The notes: generated from the letters alone by a model not told the origin. Shown: positions 25,662 through 35,326, numbered from the stretch's first letter. The stretch is 64,000 nt of DNA from Hyunsoonleella pacifica (GCF_004310335.1 NZ_SIRS01000005.1:62001-126000), one strand, 5' to 3'. Translations and numbers: made by a program.

Positions 25662-26501
25662 TTAGTGATTACATAATTCATTAGCTTCTTCTAAAATCTT
25701 TTTCTTTTTCGATGTAGGTACTCCTAAGTTGTTTATAAGCCTGGGATTATCGCAAACCTCTCTACAAAGCACAATACCATTGTTTAGAATCTTTTGTTTA
25801 TCCTGTTTGCTCAATGAGGGCAATGCTGTAATTGGGTACAATCTTGAATGGTCAATCTTACTTTTAAGACTATTTTGTTGAGGATAATCCCAACTAACTA
25901 ATCCGAGTCCAGCACATTCACCAAATTGAATTGCATCGGTTGAAAATCTTGTATTGGTATAAACCCAGCCTTTATGAAATTTCTTGGAATGGTCTTTTTG
26001 CTTTAGCCAATGGGTTTCTAAATCTTTAAACCTGGACTGTATGTAAAGAGGTATTTTTACATTGCAATTCCTGCCTTGGTCGCTATGGAACTTACATTCC
26101 ACCAAATAATGTTCGTTAGTTTTCAAAGCGGTTACATCTACCTCGTGGGTTACACAATGACCTTGCATAACTACACCTACATCTGTTTTGAAACCTTCAT
26201 ATTCGAGAATTTTACCAATATATCTCTCAAAAGGGTAGCCAGTAGGACCAAATTCCATAATGGCTTTTTTGAGTTTGTATCGAGCAGAACCTGATTTTGA
26301 TTTCTGTTTCAAAATCGCATAAGCAATTTCATAAATTCGTTTGGTTGTCATTCCATCTGTTAATTGCTTCTGTACTTCTTCGGCGATTTCCACTACAAGT
26401 TGTTCACTCGCTTTGGAATGCCTCAAAGAGCGTTTTAGCTTTTCAATATTGAAAACTTCAACCTCACCCGAATACTTTATGATATTGATTGCATTTTCCA
26501 T
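25662..26501 (-). CDS. ATP-cone domain fused to a restriction-endonuclease-like domain
   Basis: 279 residues. Residues about 5-95 form an ATP-cone (IKYSGEVEVFNIEKLKRSLR; ARYKLKKAIMEFGPTGYPFE), the nucleotide-sensing module known from ribonucleotide reductases and NrdR. Residues about 95-190 look like a PD-(D/E)xK nuclease: HEVDVTALKTNEHYLVECKFH carries the D...ExK pattern. The remainder is a basic tail. The fusion suggests a nuclease gated by ATP/dATP levels, but activity is unproven. 1 bp from the USP gene and 6 bp from the P-loop kinase in the copper operon. Confidence 0.8.
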   Translation of the reverse strand: MENAINIIKYSGEVEVFNIEKLKRSLRHSKASEQLVVEIAEEVQKQLTDGMTTKRIYEIAYAILKQKSKSGSARYKLKKAIMEFGPTGYPFERYIGKILEYEGFKTDVGVVMQGHCVTHEVDVTALKTNEHYLVECKFHSDQGRNCNVKIPLYIQSRFKDLETHWLKQKDHSKKFHKGWVYTNTRFSTDAIQFGECAGLGLVSWDYPQQNSLKSKIDHSRLYPITALPSLSKQDKQKILNNGIVLCREVCDNPRLINNLGVPTSKKKKILEEANELCNH

Positions 26502-26502
26502 T

Positions 26503-27336
26503 TTAAAGATGAACTGTCATTACAGGTTTTTTTGAATGGTTAGTAACACTTTCAGCAATACTCTTTGAAAAGACACTCGCAAACCCTTTTCTACTGTGGG
26601 TGTACATTGCTATTAAATCCACATCATTTGAACCTTCAAATTTTTCAATACCACCTAACACGGTAGATTCATTATAGACGTGCATTGCGTAGTTTTCCAA
26701 TTTTGGGAAGAGTTTTAAAAATTCTTCGATGGGTTGCAGTCCATTTTCAACACTATTAAAATCCGATGTCGTGTTGATATTCAACAAATGGATTTTTGCA
26801 TTGCATTCTTTGGCTATTTTGTCAACTTCCTCAAATGCATTGGATATGTCTTCCTTAAAATCAGACACAAACACGATATCCTTAAAAGGAAAGGCTACAG
26901 CATCTTCTTTTACAACCAAAATAGGTACTCGTGCCTTACGAATGATTTTTTGGGCATTGCTTCCTAACAATTTCTTTAAGAATCCATTTTGTATGCCTTT
27001 GCTTCCGGTAATAATAAAATCGTGATTAAAATTGTGGGAATGTGCCACAATTGCATCTTCATCTGAAACAAATTCTAGAAACGTCCTTGATTTCAAACCT
27101 TTACCTTCAGCTTCTTTGTCCAAAGTCCTCAATTTGCTTTTAGCTATGCCAATTTCTGCAAGGGTGTCAGGGTAGTTTTGCTCCTGGGTCTTGGTCAATT
27201 TTGTCCAGTTAATTACAGTACTTATTTGGTGCAAAAAATGTATTTCTGCATTAAAAAGCGCCGCCATTTCTATTGCCAATTTTGCCGCTTTATTGCAGTT
27301 ATCCGAAAAATCTGTGGGTACTAATATATTTTTCAT
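26503..27336 (-). CDS. universal stress protein with two UspA domains
   Basis: 277 residues: UspA domain 1 (about 1-140) with KNILVPTDFSDNCNKAAKLA and the ATP-loop GSKGIQNGFLKKLLGS, and domain 2 (about 147-277) with IVFVSDFKEDISNAFEEVD and MYTHSRKGFASVFSKS. The G-2x-G-9x-G(S/T) signature is kept in domain 1 and degenerate in domain 2. Cytoplasmic ATP-binding stress proteins of this kind are often attached to metal cargo in Flavobacteriia. 1 bp from each neighbour in the operon. Confidence 0.88.
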   Translation of the reverse strand: MKNILVPTDFSDNCNKAAKLAIEMAALFNAEIHFLHQISTVINWTKLTKTQEQNYPDTLAEIGIAKSKLRTLDKEAEGKGLKSRTFLEFVSDEDAIVAHSHNFNHDFIITGSKGIQNGFLKKLLGSNAQKIIRKARVPILVVKEDAVAFPFKDIVFVSDFKEDISNAFEEVDKIAKECNAKIHLLNINTTSDFNSVENGLQPIEEFLKLFPKLENYAMHVYNESTVLGGIEKFEGSNDVDLIAMYTHSRKGFASVFSKSIAESVTNHSKKPVMTVHL

Positions 27337-27337
27337 C

Positions 27338-27610
27338 TTATTTCTTTATTTGCCAATTATAAAGCGATGCAATACAGGCACCGATTAACCAACCCAAAAT
27401 GAACGTTTGGATAATACCTAGGCAAGCTTCCCAAAGTGGTATATCCATCCTAATTATGGTCGATACATCCAATCCGTGCAGTAGGCTATTGAAGAATTTT
27501 ACAGACCCTTCACGGCCAACAGTAAACATTACCACCATACAACCCAAATAGAGCAATGCTCCAGTAAGGCCTGTGGCCATTCCTAATTTTTTGATGCTGA
27601 TTGTTTTCAT
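27338..27610 (-). CDS. DUF5676-like small membrane protein
   Basis: 90 residues with two membrane helices (about 12-32, ATGLTGALLYLGCMVVMF, and about 60-82, CLGIIQTFILGWLIGACIASLY split over the helix). The sequence between them (SVKFFNSLLHGLDVS) fits the DUF5676 family of unknown function. Overlaps the next upstream gene by 4 bp. Probably an inner-membrane accessory of the copper operon. Confidence 0.7.
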   Translation of the reverse strand: MKTISIKKLGMATGLTGALLYLGCMVVMFTVGREGSVKFFNSLLHGLDVSTIIRMDIPLWEACLGIIQTFILGWLIGACIASLYNWQIKK

Positions 27611-27801
27611 AATTGTGGTTTATTGTTATTTTCTTTATCGTGATTATGTTTATGATGCGGCATCAACAGATGGCAACCAAACATTAGAATTATAAAAATG
27701 AACAAGGATATATTCTCCCCCATTCCTATACTTGGTGCAATAAAAATGAGTAGTAATGGAAGTACACAACCTAATATCATCCAAAGCGTATGTGATTTCA
27801 T
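27607..27801 (-). CDS. small His-tailed membrane protein (DUF2933-like)
   Basis: 64 residues: two hydrophobic stretches (about 5-25 and 31-48) followed by MPHHKHNHDKENN, a His-rich tail that could bind metal. Size and layout recall DUF2933 proteins of copper/silver clusters; the family match is from general pattern and uncertain. Four-base overlap with the DUF5676-like gene and 3 bp from the HMA-MauE gene. Confidence 0.6.
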   Translation of the reverse strand: MKSHTLWMILGCVLPLLLIFIAPSIGMGENISLFIFIILMFGCHLLMPHHKHNHDKENNNKPQL

Positions 27802-27804
27802 CTT

Positions 27805-28539
27805 TTATATAATTTGAGTTAACATTACTATCGCCATTACAATCATAATGGCATTTTCAATAAATGTAGCTTCGGTCATTGGTAATTTTAATGCCGTTCC
27901 AAGACAAGCACAACGAATTGATTTTTTATCCAAAAGCGTTTTAGTAACGCCAACCGTTGTGATACTTAATATTATTAAGGTAGCGATTAGGGCAATTTCA
28001 ATTTCAAAACGCATTAAGAACATCAAACCCAGAGCAGTTTCTATGAATGGGTATATCCAACCATATATCGAAACTCGTTTTGCCAATGGGTCATACATTC
28101 TGAAGGATTCAGGGAAATTCTTTAAGTCTAGCATCTTGAAGAAACTGAACACTATGAAAAACAATCCCATAAAATCTAACATTACGGCATTACCATCCCA
28201 ATTTTTATAATGCAACAAAATACTTGCAGTTGCTATGTAAAAAAGGATGAGCAATAATGGTTGCAATTGTTGCAGTTTTGATTTTTGCTCTATTTCATCC
28301 ATAGATTGGGATGTCATCTGGAAAACATTTTTGTTTTCCTTTTCCGAAAGAGTATATTTTTCCGGTAATGCTTTTTTAAGAACTTCCGTAGCAACGTGAC
28401 AACTCATTGTAACTTCAGCTTCGGCTTTTTCGAGATTAACAGTAACGTTGGTAACGTTATCTACGTTACCTAAATATTTTTCTACCGAAGCCTTACAGCC
28501 TCCGCAGGTCATTCCTGTTATGTTATATGTATGTGTCAT
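27805..28539 (-). CDS. HMA domain fused to a MauE/DoxX-like membrane protein
   Basis: 244 residues. Residues 1-70 are a heavy-metal-associated domain with GMTCGGCKASV. Then four membrane helices (about 93-115, 122-135, 158-178 and 182-200) with the segment SIRCACLGTALKLPMTEATFIEN, typical of MauE-like proteins. It may take metal or reductant across the inner membrane. Upstream 77 bp hold a good -7 box TAATTTTG (28567-28574, minus strand) and the dyad GGATAATCC (28608-28616), so an internal promoter is possible here. Confidence 0.82.
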   Translation of the reverse strand: MTHTYNITGMTCGGCKASVEKYLGNVDNVTNVTVNLEKAEAEVTMSCHVATEVLKKALPEKYTLSEKENKNVFQMTSQSMDEIEQKSKLQQLQPLLLILFYIATASILLHYKNWDGNAVMLDFMGLFFIVFSFFKMLDLKNFPESFRMYDPLAKRVSIYGWIYPFIETALGLMFLMRFEIEIALIATLIILSITTVGVTKTLLDKKSIRCACLGTALKLPMTEATFIENAIMIVMAIVMLTQII

Positions 28540-28607
28540 TGTTCATTTTTTTTAATGATTATTACACAAAATTAATTTCGGCAGCCCACCTTCATTTGTA
28601 CAATTCT

Positions 28608-28616
28608 GGATAATCC
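28608..28616. promoter_or_regulatory. GGATAATCC dyad upstream of the HMA-MauE gene
   Basis: A 9-bp palindrome-like site placed between the AraC-type regulator stop and a -7 box TAATTTTG (28567-28574). Related sites GGAATTATCC (35302-35311) and GGAAATAATCC (35316-35326) lie in front of the CusA gene. They are candidate binding sites for the HMA-AraC regulator encoded immediately upstream. Based on three short matches only. Confidence 0.3.
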
Positions 28617-29174
28617 TTACACAATTTGGTCTATGGGTTTTCTGTTCCATTTTTGCAGGTTCTTAAATACTGTCATTGACATTCCTGTTACATTTTTGAA
28701 TTGTCTCGCCAAATGACTACTGTTATTATAGTTCAGGCTGTATGCTATTTCTGAAAAATTCAACTGCCCCAATTGTATCAGTTCTTTTACCTTTTCAATC
28801 TTTAAGTTGATTTCATATTTTTCTATGGTTAAACCTTCTGTTTTACTGAACAACTTGCTTAAAGCCGAATAGGATTTATTAAACCTTTTGGTCAAAAAAG
28901 AGGAAAGGTTTGCATTGTCTTGATTTTCGATTTTTTGTATGAGTACAATCTTTATTTCCTCTATCAAAATTTCTGTTTCATCCTTTATGATTTCAAAACC
29001 GTGTTTGTTCAGCACTTTTTCCAATTCTAATGCTTGGATGCCTGTCTTTTCGTTTAAAACAATTTGCCCAAGCTCAACCGATTTTATGTCACAACCCAAT
29101 TCCTCCAACTCACGCAATACAGTTGATTTGCATCTGTCGCACACCATATTCTTTATGTTAAGGGTTTGTTCCAT
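28617..29174 (-). CDS. AraC-family regulator with an N-terminal HMA-like metal-binding domain
   Basis: 185 residues. The first 70 form an HMA-like fold (LNIKNMVCDRCKSTVLRELE, CxxC at about 11-14) and the C-terminal half is an AraC helix-turn-helix (LIQLGQLNFSEIAYSLNY, then SSHLARQFKNVTGMSMTVF). An HMA domain fused to AraC gives a one-component metal sensor, most likely for Cu(I)/Ag(I) in this operon. ATG 29174 (EQTLNIKN) is preferred to an in-frame one at 29216, which would add a basic non-conserved leader. Lies in the middle of the copper operon with 73-77 bp gaps on both sides. Confidence 0.82.
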   Translation of the reverse strand: MEQTLNIKNMVCDRCKSTVLRELEELGCDIKSVELGQIVLNEKTGIQALELEKVLNKHGFEIIKDETEILIEEIKIVLIQKIENQDNANLSSFLTKRFNKSYSALSKLFSKTEGLTIEKYEINLKIEKVKELIQLGQLNFSEIAYSLNYNNSSHLARQFKNVTGMSMTVFKNLQKWNRKPIDQIV

Positions 29175-29247
29175 ATTTCTTTTATAGTGCCTGAAACGGG
29201 AAGGGCTATTAACCAATCAACCAGTATTTCCTTCCCATATCAGGGCT

Positions 29248-29703
29248 TTATCTTAAATTTTCTTTTAGGTTCTTCACATAATCAATAATCAAGGTCTTTT
29301 CAGATTTGGACAACCTAGCATCCTTGTGAATCAATGTGTAAGATGCTAGTGGCATTTCATCATCTTTAACCTGATTGATTATAGACTTTAGTTTGCTGTT
29401 TTTTCTTCGGTTGGAATATGCATCCCATTCATTGAAATTCAATTCTTCCTTTCCATCTTTTATGTGGTTTTCTAAAAACCAAGCAGCGGGTTGAACCTTA
29501 TTGTACCAAGGATATTGTGTGTTATTACTATGGCAATCGTAGCAGGATTCTTGTAATAGTGTGCTTATATTTTCAGGGGTGTTGTTTACCAACAAGAAGT
29601 CGGTTTTTGGCACAATATCACTTTGATTAAGGTCTGTGGGCACAAACTGTATGCCCACAAATCCAATCAATAAAATCAATGCTATGATTTTTGTAATTTT
29701 CAT
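29248..29703 (-). CDS. haem-binding domain protein
   Basis: 151 residues. Signal/anchor helix (about 5-20), then SCYDCHSNNTQYPWYNKVQPAAW, matching the Haem_bd family, where CxxCH attaches haem c and the YPWY stretch is characteristic. The rest (GKEELNFNEW; IHKDARLSKSEKTLIIDYV) also fits. A periplasmic c-type cytochrome is likely; in copper operons it may take part in oxidation of the metal. Directly adjacent (0 bp) to the DUF3347 gene upstream. Confidence 0.85.
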   Translation of the reverse strand: MKITKIIALILLIGFVGIQFVPTDLNQSDIVPKTDFLLVNNTPENISTLLQESCYDCHSNNTQYPWYNKVQPAAWFLENHIKDGKEELNFNEWDAYSNRRKNSKLKSIINQVKDDEMPLASYTLIHKDARLSKSEKTLIIDYVKNLKENLR

Positions 29704-30297
29704 TTAGTTAATTTCTCGCTGCACCTTTCCGCATTTCAACATCTGGCTTCCATAATATGGATTTCGTACTTCTTCCTTTGTACTCAACCAAGCTGTACCA
29801 CCATCATACATCGGGCAAAATTGCTCGTATAGTTTCACTTTTGTTCCTGTGATAGCAACCATATCCGTAACATCCTTACTCAAGACTTTAAAATGCTCAC
29901 GCTGATGTTTAATATCGCTTTCGCTGATGTGTTCAGCGTGCTCGATAGCATCTTCCATAATATCCTTTAATTCAGACTTCTCTTTACTTGAAAAGCTAGA
30001 TGCGTCAAACGATTTTAAAGATTGAGCCAATACATTACCCAATTCCTTTGCCTTTGCATTATCGTCATTTACTAAAGCATCCTTAAGAGCCACATAATCT
30101 GCCAAAACTTTTTGTGCACCTAAGTTCTGCGTATCGGAATCCATCATATCATTGGATTTATCCATTTTATCGTGGTTCATTTCGGAATGTGTTGTACTAT
30201 CTTGCGCATTTTCCTTTTTGGTGTCTTTGCAAGACATTGCAGTTAGGCTTAAAAATGCCATCATCATAATTGTTGTTGTTAATCTTACTTTTTTCAT
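29704..30297 (-). CDS. DUF3347 domain lipoprotein-like protein
   Basis: 197 residues. N-terminal signal with lipobox-like LTAMSC at about 18-23, a Met/His-rich linker ([16 protein letters not shown]) suited to copper, and a DUF3347 domain (about 60-197) with [15 protein letters not shown] and [14 protein letters not shown]. The same domain forms the C-terminus of the CusB-like adaptor at 20549, so both may bind copper in the periplasm. 29 bp from the TolC gene upstream. Confidence 0.85.
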   Translation of the reverse strand: MKKVRLTTTIMMMAFLSLTAMSCKDTKKENAQDSTTHSEMNHDKMDKSNDMMDSDTQNLGAQKVLADYVALKDALVNDDNAKAKELGNVLAQSLKSFDASSFSSKEKSELKDIMEDAIEHAEHISESDIKHQREHFKVLSKDVTDMVAITGTKVKLYEQFCPMYDGGTAWLSTKEEVRNPYYGSQMLKCGKVQREIN

Positions 30298-30326
30298 TAT
30301 TACTAATTTTAAATTATACTTGTTTT

Positions 30327-31544
30327 TTAGTTACTTAAATAATTGACTATTGTTGTTTTTACATAGTAGGTTTTAATGGATTCTATTTGGTTTATTTGAA
30401 ACTTTAACTGTAATTCCTGAATGTCCAGAACATCATTAAAATCAATGGTTCCAGTTTCATAGCTTTTGATTAATATTTCTTCGGCATCATTAGCTTGCTT
30501 CAAATTCTTCGTCTGTGTTTTGTAGCTGATTCTTGCTGAGATTCTATCGTTTACAGCTTTGTCCAAAACTGTTTCCAATTTGTTCAAACGTTCTTGTTTC
30601 TGAGCAGTTATTTCCTGCTGTTGTAATTGGTTTTGTTTTGTTTGCGATTTGTATTTTTTGTTGAAAATTGGAATTGACACTGATACCATTGGCATTACAA
30701 TGTCTTTTCCGTTATCACTAAAATCCATATTTGGTCGTTTGTCAACGTTGACATAATCCAAACCAAAACCAATCATAGGAAGGCTTTCTTTTTGATTTAG
30801 TAATTCTGACTGCTCAACAGATTGGTAGAGCTTGTCATATTTTATCAGTTCTGGATGCAGGGATAAGTTTTCTGTATTAATCAAAGTAGTTTCAGAAGGA
30901 ATCGTCAATTCTTGAACTACATTCACCACAATATCCTTATCACGGTTTAAAAGTTTATTGAGTGTGGTTTGTTCTGCCAAATACTGTTGAGCTAATACTT
31001 CCTTTAATTGTTCCAACTCATTTTGACGCATTTGTAATCGCAATACATCCACCGCTGAAGCTTTACCGACTTCAACAGAGGTCAATGCCAAAGTCTCATA
31101 GGTTTCGAGCAATTCAATATTTTGCACCAAGACCTTTTGCTTAGCTTTGTTTGCATACAAATTGTAATAGGATTGCGATACAGAAGCGATTAATTTTCTT
31201 TTGGCAATAACAATATCCTCGTATTTGGCATCGGCCAATGAACTTACATAGTTTTCCCTTGCGGTTATCGAACCAAACCAGGGTATCATTTGTTTTGCTG
31301 ATACCTTAAAGCGCTGAGCTCCTGTCCTTGTCTCAGGTTCACTAACAAAATATCCAACTCCAAATTCAGTGTTTGGAATCGTGTTTACTTCGTTCACTTT
31401 TTCAGAGACAATACTATATTGCAATTCAAATTTTTGAATTTCTGGACTGTTTTTCAATGCTTCCTCGATAAGAGTTTCCAATTGCTGTGCATTTGAAAAA
31501 CCAAAAGTTAAAAGCCCTATCCCTATTAAAATTATTTTCTTCAT
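30327..31544 (-). CDS. TolC/CusC-like outer membrane efflux protein
   Basis: 405 residues. Signal peptide (about 1-19, [18 protein letters not shown]), then two TolC repeats rich in long helices: [14 protein letters not shown]-like opening ([18 protein letters not shown]), [13 protein letters not shown] and, in the second half, [14 protein letters not shown]. It is the outer-membrane exit channel for the CusA-type pump whose gene overlaps it by 4 bp. Length is normal for a full-size family member. Confidence 0.9.
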   Translation of the reverse strand: MKKIILIGIGLLTFGFSNAQQLETLIEEALKNSPEIQKFELQYSIVSEKVNEVNTIPNTEFGVGYFVSEPETRTGAQRFKVSAKQMIPWFGSITARENYVSSLADAKYEDIVIAKRKLIASVSQSYYNLYANKAKQKVLVQNIELLETYETLALTSVEVGKASAVDVLRLQMRQNELEQLKEVLAQQYLAEQTTLNKLLNRDKDIVVNVVQELTIPSETTLINTENLSLHPELIKYDKLYQSVEQSELLNQKESLPMIGFGLDYVNVDKRPNMDFSDNGKDIVMPMVSVSIPIFNKKYKSQTKQNQLQQQEITAQKQERLNKLETVLDKAVNDRISARISYKTQTKNLKQANDAEEILIKSYETGTIDFNDVLDIQELQLKFQINQIESIKTYYVKTTIVNYLSN

Positions 31545-34500
31545 TTCGCTACTTTTTTAAGTTGTGCCTCGTGTTTCCAACTGTATAATACAGGAACAAC
31601 AAACAGTGTAATTAAGGCGATGACCATCCCGCCAAAACTTGGGATTGCCATAGGAATCATTATATCGCTTCCACGTCCTGTGGATGTTAGAACTGGTAGT
31701 AATGCCAAAATGGTGGTTGCCGTGGTCATCAAGCAGGGGCGAATACGCTTTTCTCCAGCTTCCACTACGGAAGCTCTAATTTCCTGTTTCGTTTCTGGTG
31801 TATTTCTATCAAATGTTTGGGTTAGGTAAGTTGCCATTACTACACCATCATCGGTAGCAATACCAAATAGCGCGATGAAACCGACCCAAACAGCAACACT
31901 CAGGTTAATGGTGTGCATTTGAAAAAGGTCTCTTAAATTTTCTCCAAAAAAACTGAAGTTTAAAAACCAGTCCTGACCATATAGCCAAATCATTACAAAA
32001 CCACCTGCAAACGCTACCGCAATGCCTGTAAATACCATTAATGATGTGGCTACCGAACGGAACTGGAAATACAAAATCAAGAAGATAATAAGTAGAGCCA
32101 ACGGCACCACTACTGATAATGTTTCTTCTGCTCGCAATTGATTTTCATACGTTCCAGTGAATTGATAGTTGATGCCTTTAGGTACAATTAATTCCCCAGA
32201 ATCTATCTTTTGTTGAATTAGAGTCTGGGCATTTTCAACCACATTGACTTCTGCAAAACCATCTAATTTATCGAACAGCACATAACCAACTAAAAAGGTG
32301 TCTTCACTTTTAATGACTTGTGGACCTTGCTCGTATCGAATTGATGCCAATTCGCTCAGTGGAACAGGACTTCCTTTTTCGACAGGCACATAAATTTGTT
32401 TTAAATCGTTCGGGTTGGCTCGCAATTCTCTTGGATAGCGTACACGAACACCATAACGTTCACGGCCTTCTACCGTTTGTGTTAACACCATTCCACCTAC
32501 AGCAACTTTCAGCACATTTTGAACATCATCTATAGATATGCCATAGCGAGCCAGTTTATCCCTATCTATATCAATTAATAAATAAGGCTTTCCAACTATC
32601 CTATCTGCAAATACAGCTTCTACTTTAACACCTTCAGCTTGTTTTAAAATATCCTCTAATTGAATTCCAAAAGCTTCAATTTGCTTTAAATCTTGCCCTT
32701 TTACTTTAATCCCCATTGGAGCACGCATCCCGGTTTGGAGCATTACCAATCGGGTTTCAATGGGCTGTAATTTAGGTGCTGAAGTAACGCCTGGTAACTT
32801 GGTTACTTTTACTATTTCTTTCCATATATCATCAGGTGAATTTATTTCTGGTCGCCAGTTTCGATAGAATTCACCATTGCTATCTTCGAGTAATTGTGAG
32901 CTGTCGAATGTACTGAAAGTAGCATTTTCAGTATTATTAGGATTTGCAATAAATCGCCCGTCTTTCAATTCAAATAATCCGTCGTCATTTACTTTATAGC
33001 GTTGCCGATTTCCTTTTTCGTTCAGTGCATATTCTGGTTTATACTGAATAACATTTTCATACATTGATAAAGGAGCAGGGTCTAAAGCTGATTCCGTTCT
33101 ACCTGACTTCCCAACAACGGTTTTGATTTCTGGAATACTGGCTACCGCCATATCTAACTGTTGTAAAATCCGTTTGTTTTCTTCAACTCCTGAGTGGGGC
33201 ATAGAAGTTGGCATCAACAAGAATGAACCCTCATTTAATGATGGCATAAATTCTTTCCCTGTATTTTTCATAATGGAAAAACCAGCAATGACAATAAGTG
33301 TTGGTATTGATAGAAATAATAGTTTATTGGCAAGAGCCCACCTTAAGATGCGTGTGTATTGTCGTCTGAACAGGGTGAATGCTCCTAATAGTCCGAAGCA
33401 AATAAGCCCGACAAAAATTAAATTCCAAAGGATGCTTCTGTCTACACCAAGTGGTCGCCAATATTCTGCTAACAAGAATACAATGGCAAAAGCGGAAATC
33501 CCTATGTTTAATAGATTGGAACGTTTTTCTGTAATCCTGTCCTGTGATTTTAAGAAGGCAGTAACGCCAAACGCAATTAGAATTATGCCCAACCAAGAGC
33601 CAAAAATTAAGGCCGCTATTCCTAAAACAACTAAAAGACCATTGATTATATAACCTGATAGTTTCTTAAGGCTTTTCTTTCTAAATAAGAATGCTGCAAA
33701 AGGCGGAATTAAGAATAAGGCAACAATTATGGAAGCCGTTAACGCAAATGTTTTTGTAAATGCCAATGGTCTGAACAATTTACCCTCTGCACCAATCATT
33801 GTAAACACAGGGATGAAACTAATAATGGTGGTCATTACTGCTGTTACAATTGCACCAGAGACTTCCGCAGTAGCAGTATAAACAACTGTGTTTATAGGTA
33901 GCTTTTCATTGTTTTCATCAAGATGCCTGATAATGTTTTCCGAGAGTATGACACCCACATCTACCATTGTGCCAATAGCAATAGCGATACCAGACAATGC
34001 AACTATGTTAGCATCGACACCGAAAAGCTTCATTGCTATAAAAACCATTAAAACGGCAACTGGTAGAAGTCCAGATATAAGTACCGAAGCTCGAAGATTA
34101 AATACCATAATGATAATGACCAAAATGGTAATTAGTATTTCTAAAGTGAGGGCTTCGTTAAGTGTTCCAAGAGTTTCTTGTATAAGTTCTGTTCTATCAT
34201 AAAAAGGCACAATAGTCACTTGTGAAGTCCTTCCATCACTCAGAACTTTTGACGGTAACCCAGGGCTTAATTCATTTATTTTCTCTTTTACATTATTGAT
34301 GACTTCCATCGGGTTGGCACCATAACGAGCCACAACAACTGCTCCCACAACTTCCGCACCTTCTTTGTCCAACATTCCTCTGCGTGTTGCTGGGCCTAAA
34401 GACACTTTACCAATATCCTTAATTTTGATTGCCGTATAATCTTCTGATGTAACGACTGCATTTTCTATATCCGATACAGATTTCACATACCCCAAGCCAC

Positions 34501-35248
34501 GGACTAAGTATTCAGCTTGATTGATTTCTATAGTTTGAGCACCTATATCTTTATTGCTTTCCTTTACGGCTTTTACAACGTGATGTAATCCGACATTATA
34601 TTGTCGCATCAGTTCCGGATTGACATCTACTTGATACTCCTGAACATAACCACCTATGGATGCTACTTCTGACACACCACTGGCTGAAGACAAAGCATAT
34701 TTTACGTAGTAATCCTGTATGCTTCGCAATTCGTGTAAATCCCATCCGCCCGTAACCTTACCGTTTTCATCCCGACCTTCAAGAGTGTACCAAAATATTT
34801 GACCTAAACCTGTAGCATCAGGACCCAAAGCTGGATTTACTCCTTCTGGAAGTAGCCCACTAGGTAATGAGTTTAGCTTTTCTAGAATTCGACTACGACT
34901 CCAATAAAATTCTATATCTTCTTCAAAAATGATATAGATACTGGAAAAGCCAAACATAGACGAACTTCGGATGGTTTTTACCCCCGGAATACCCAAGAGT
35001 GATGTTGTTAATGGGTAAGTAATTTGGTCTTCTATGTCTTGAGGGGAACGACCATCCCATTTAGTGAAAACTATTTGCTGATTTTCGCCAATATCTGGAA
35101 TGGCATCCACAGCTACAGGATTAGCTGGTAAAAAACCAGTGTCCCAATTAAAAGGTGCATTTACAATTCCCCAGCCTATAAAAAGGACAAGTAACAGTAC
35201 TGCAACGAGTTTGTTTTCTATTAGAAATTTTATGCTTTTGTTTAGCAT
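31541..35248 (-). CDS. cusA: CusA/CzcA-type heavy-metal RND efflux pump
   Basis: 1235 residues from the start used here. Twelve membrane helices in the RND arrangement with a large periplasmic part; hallmarks are TKWDGRSPQDIEDQITYPLT, GIAIAIGTMVDVGVILSENI and FGIATDDGVVMATY (intramembrane acidic residues of the proton relay). The insert of about 150 residues near 560-710 beyond the classic 1040 length is usual for Bacteroidota CusA. It exports Cu(I)/Ag(I) from periplasm or cytoplasm through TolC. ATG 35248 (LNKSIKFLIENKL) matches the family start; another in-frame ATG at 35275 is possible. Confidence 0.93.
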   Translation of the reverse strand: MLNKSIKFLIENKLVAVLLLVLFIGWGIVNAPFNWDTGFLPANPVAVDAIPDIGENQQIVFTKWDGRSPQDIEDQITYPLTTSLLGIPGVKTIRSSSMFGFSSIYIIFEEDIEFYWSRSRILEKLNSLPSGLLPEGVNPALGPDATGLGQIFWYTLEGRDENGKVTGGWDLHELRSIQDYYVKYALSSASGVSEVASIGGYVQEYQVDVNPELMRQYNVGLHHVVKAVKESNKDIGAQTIEINQAEYLVRGLGYVKSVSDIENAVVTSEDYTAIKIKDIGKVSLGPATRRGMLDKEGAEVVGAVVVARYGANPMEVINNVKEKINELSPGLPSKVLSDGRTSQVTIVPFYDRTELIQETLGTLNEALTLEILITILVIIIMVFNLRASVLISGLLPVAVLMVFIAMKLFGVDANIVALSGIAIAIGTMVDVGVILSENIIRHLDENNEKLPINTVVYTATAEVSGAIVTAVMTTIISFIPVFTMIGAEGKLFRPLAFTKTFALTASIIVALFLIPPFAAFLFRKKSLKKLSGYIINGLLVVLGIAALIFGSWLGIILIAFGVTAFLKSQDRITEKRSNLLNIGISAFAIVFLLAEYWRPLGVDRSILWNLIFVGLICFGLLGAFTLFRRQYTRILRWALANKLLFLSIPTLIVIAGFSIMKNTGKEFMPSLNEGSFLLMPTSMPHSGVEENKRILQQLDMAVASIPEIKTVVGKSGRTESALDPAPLSMYENVIQYKPEYALNEKGNRQRYKVNDDGLFELKDGRFIANPNNTENATFSTFDSSQLLEDSNGEFYRNWRPEINSPDDIWKEIVKVTKLPGVTSAPKLQPIETRLVMLQTGMRAPMGIKVKGQDLKQIEAFGIQLEDILKQAEGVKVEAVFADRIVGKPYLLIDIDRDKLARYGISIDDVQNVLKVAVGGMVLTQTVEGRERYGVRVRYPRELRANPNDLKQIYVPVEKGSPVPLSELASIRYEQGPQVIKSEDTFLVGYVLFDKLDGFAEVNVVENAQTLIQQKIDSGELIVPKGINYQFTGTYENQLRAEETLSVVVPLALLIIFLILYFQFRSVATSLMVFTGIAVAFAGGFVMIWLYGQDWFLNFSFFGENLRDLFQMHTINLSVAVWVGFIALFGIATDDGVVMATYLTQTFDRNTPETKQEIRASVVEAGEKRIRPCLMTTATTILALLPVLTSTGRGSDIMIPMAIPSFGGMVIALITLFVVPVLYSWKHEAQLKKVAK

Positions 35249-35301
35249 TGACTTGATAATTAAATAATTAGACATTGGTGCTAAGAAAACACCGAATACA
35301 A

Positions 35302-35326
35302 GGAATTATCCTAATGGAAATAATCC
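35302..35326. promoter_or_regulatory. paired GGA-TCC dyads in front of cusA
   Basis: GGAATTATCC (35302-35311) and GGAAATAATCC (35316-35326) lie 54-78 bp upstream of the cusA ATG in the 107-bp gap after the HYC_CC_PP-like gene. A third related site is found at 28608. They are candidate operators for the HMA-AraC regulator. No clear -7 box accompanies them, so cusA may be transcribed mainly from the promoter at 35778. Confidence 0.3.

Noticed and set aside
33123-33653. 176-codon open frame on the plus strand
   Set aside because: It lies wholly antisense to the well-supported cusA gene and shows no domain; a shadow of the real gene.
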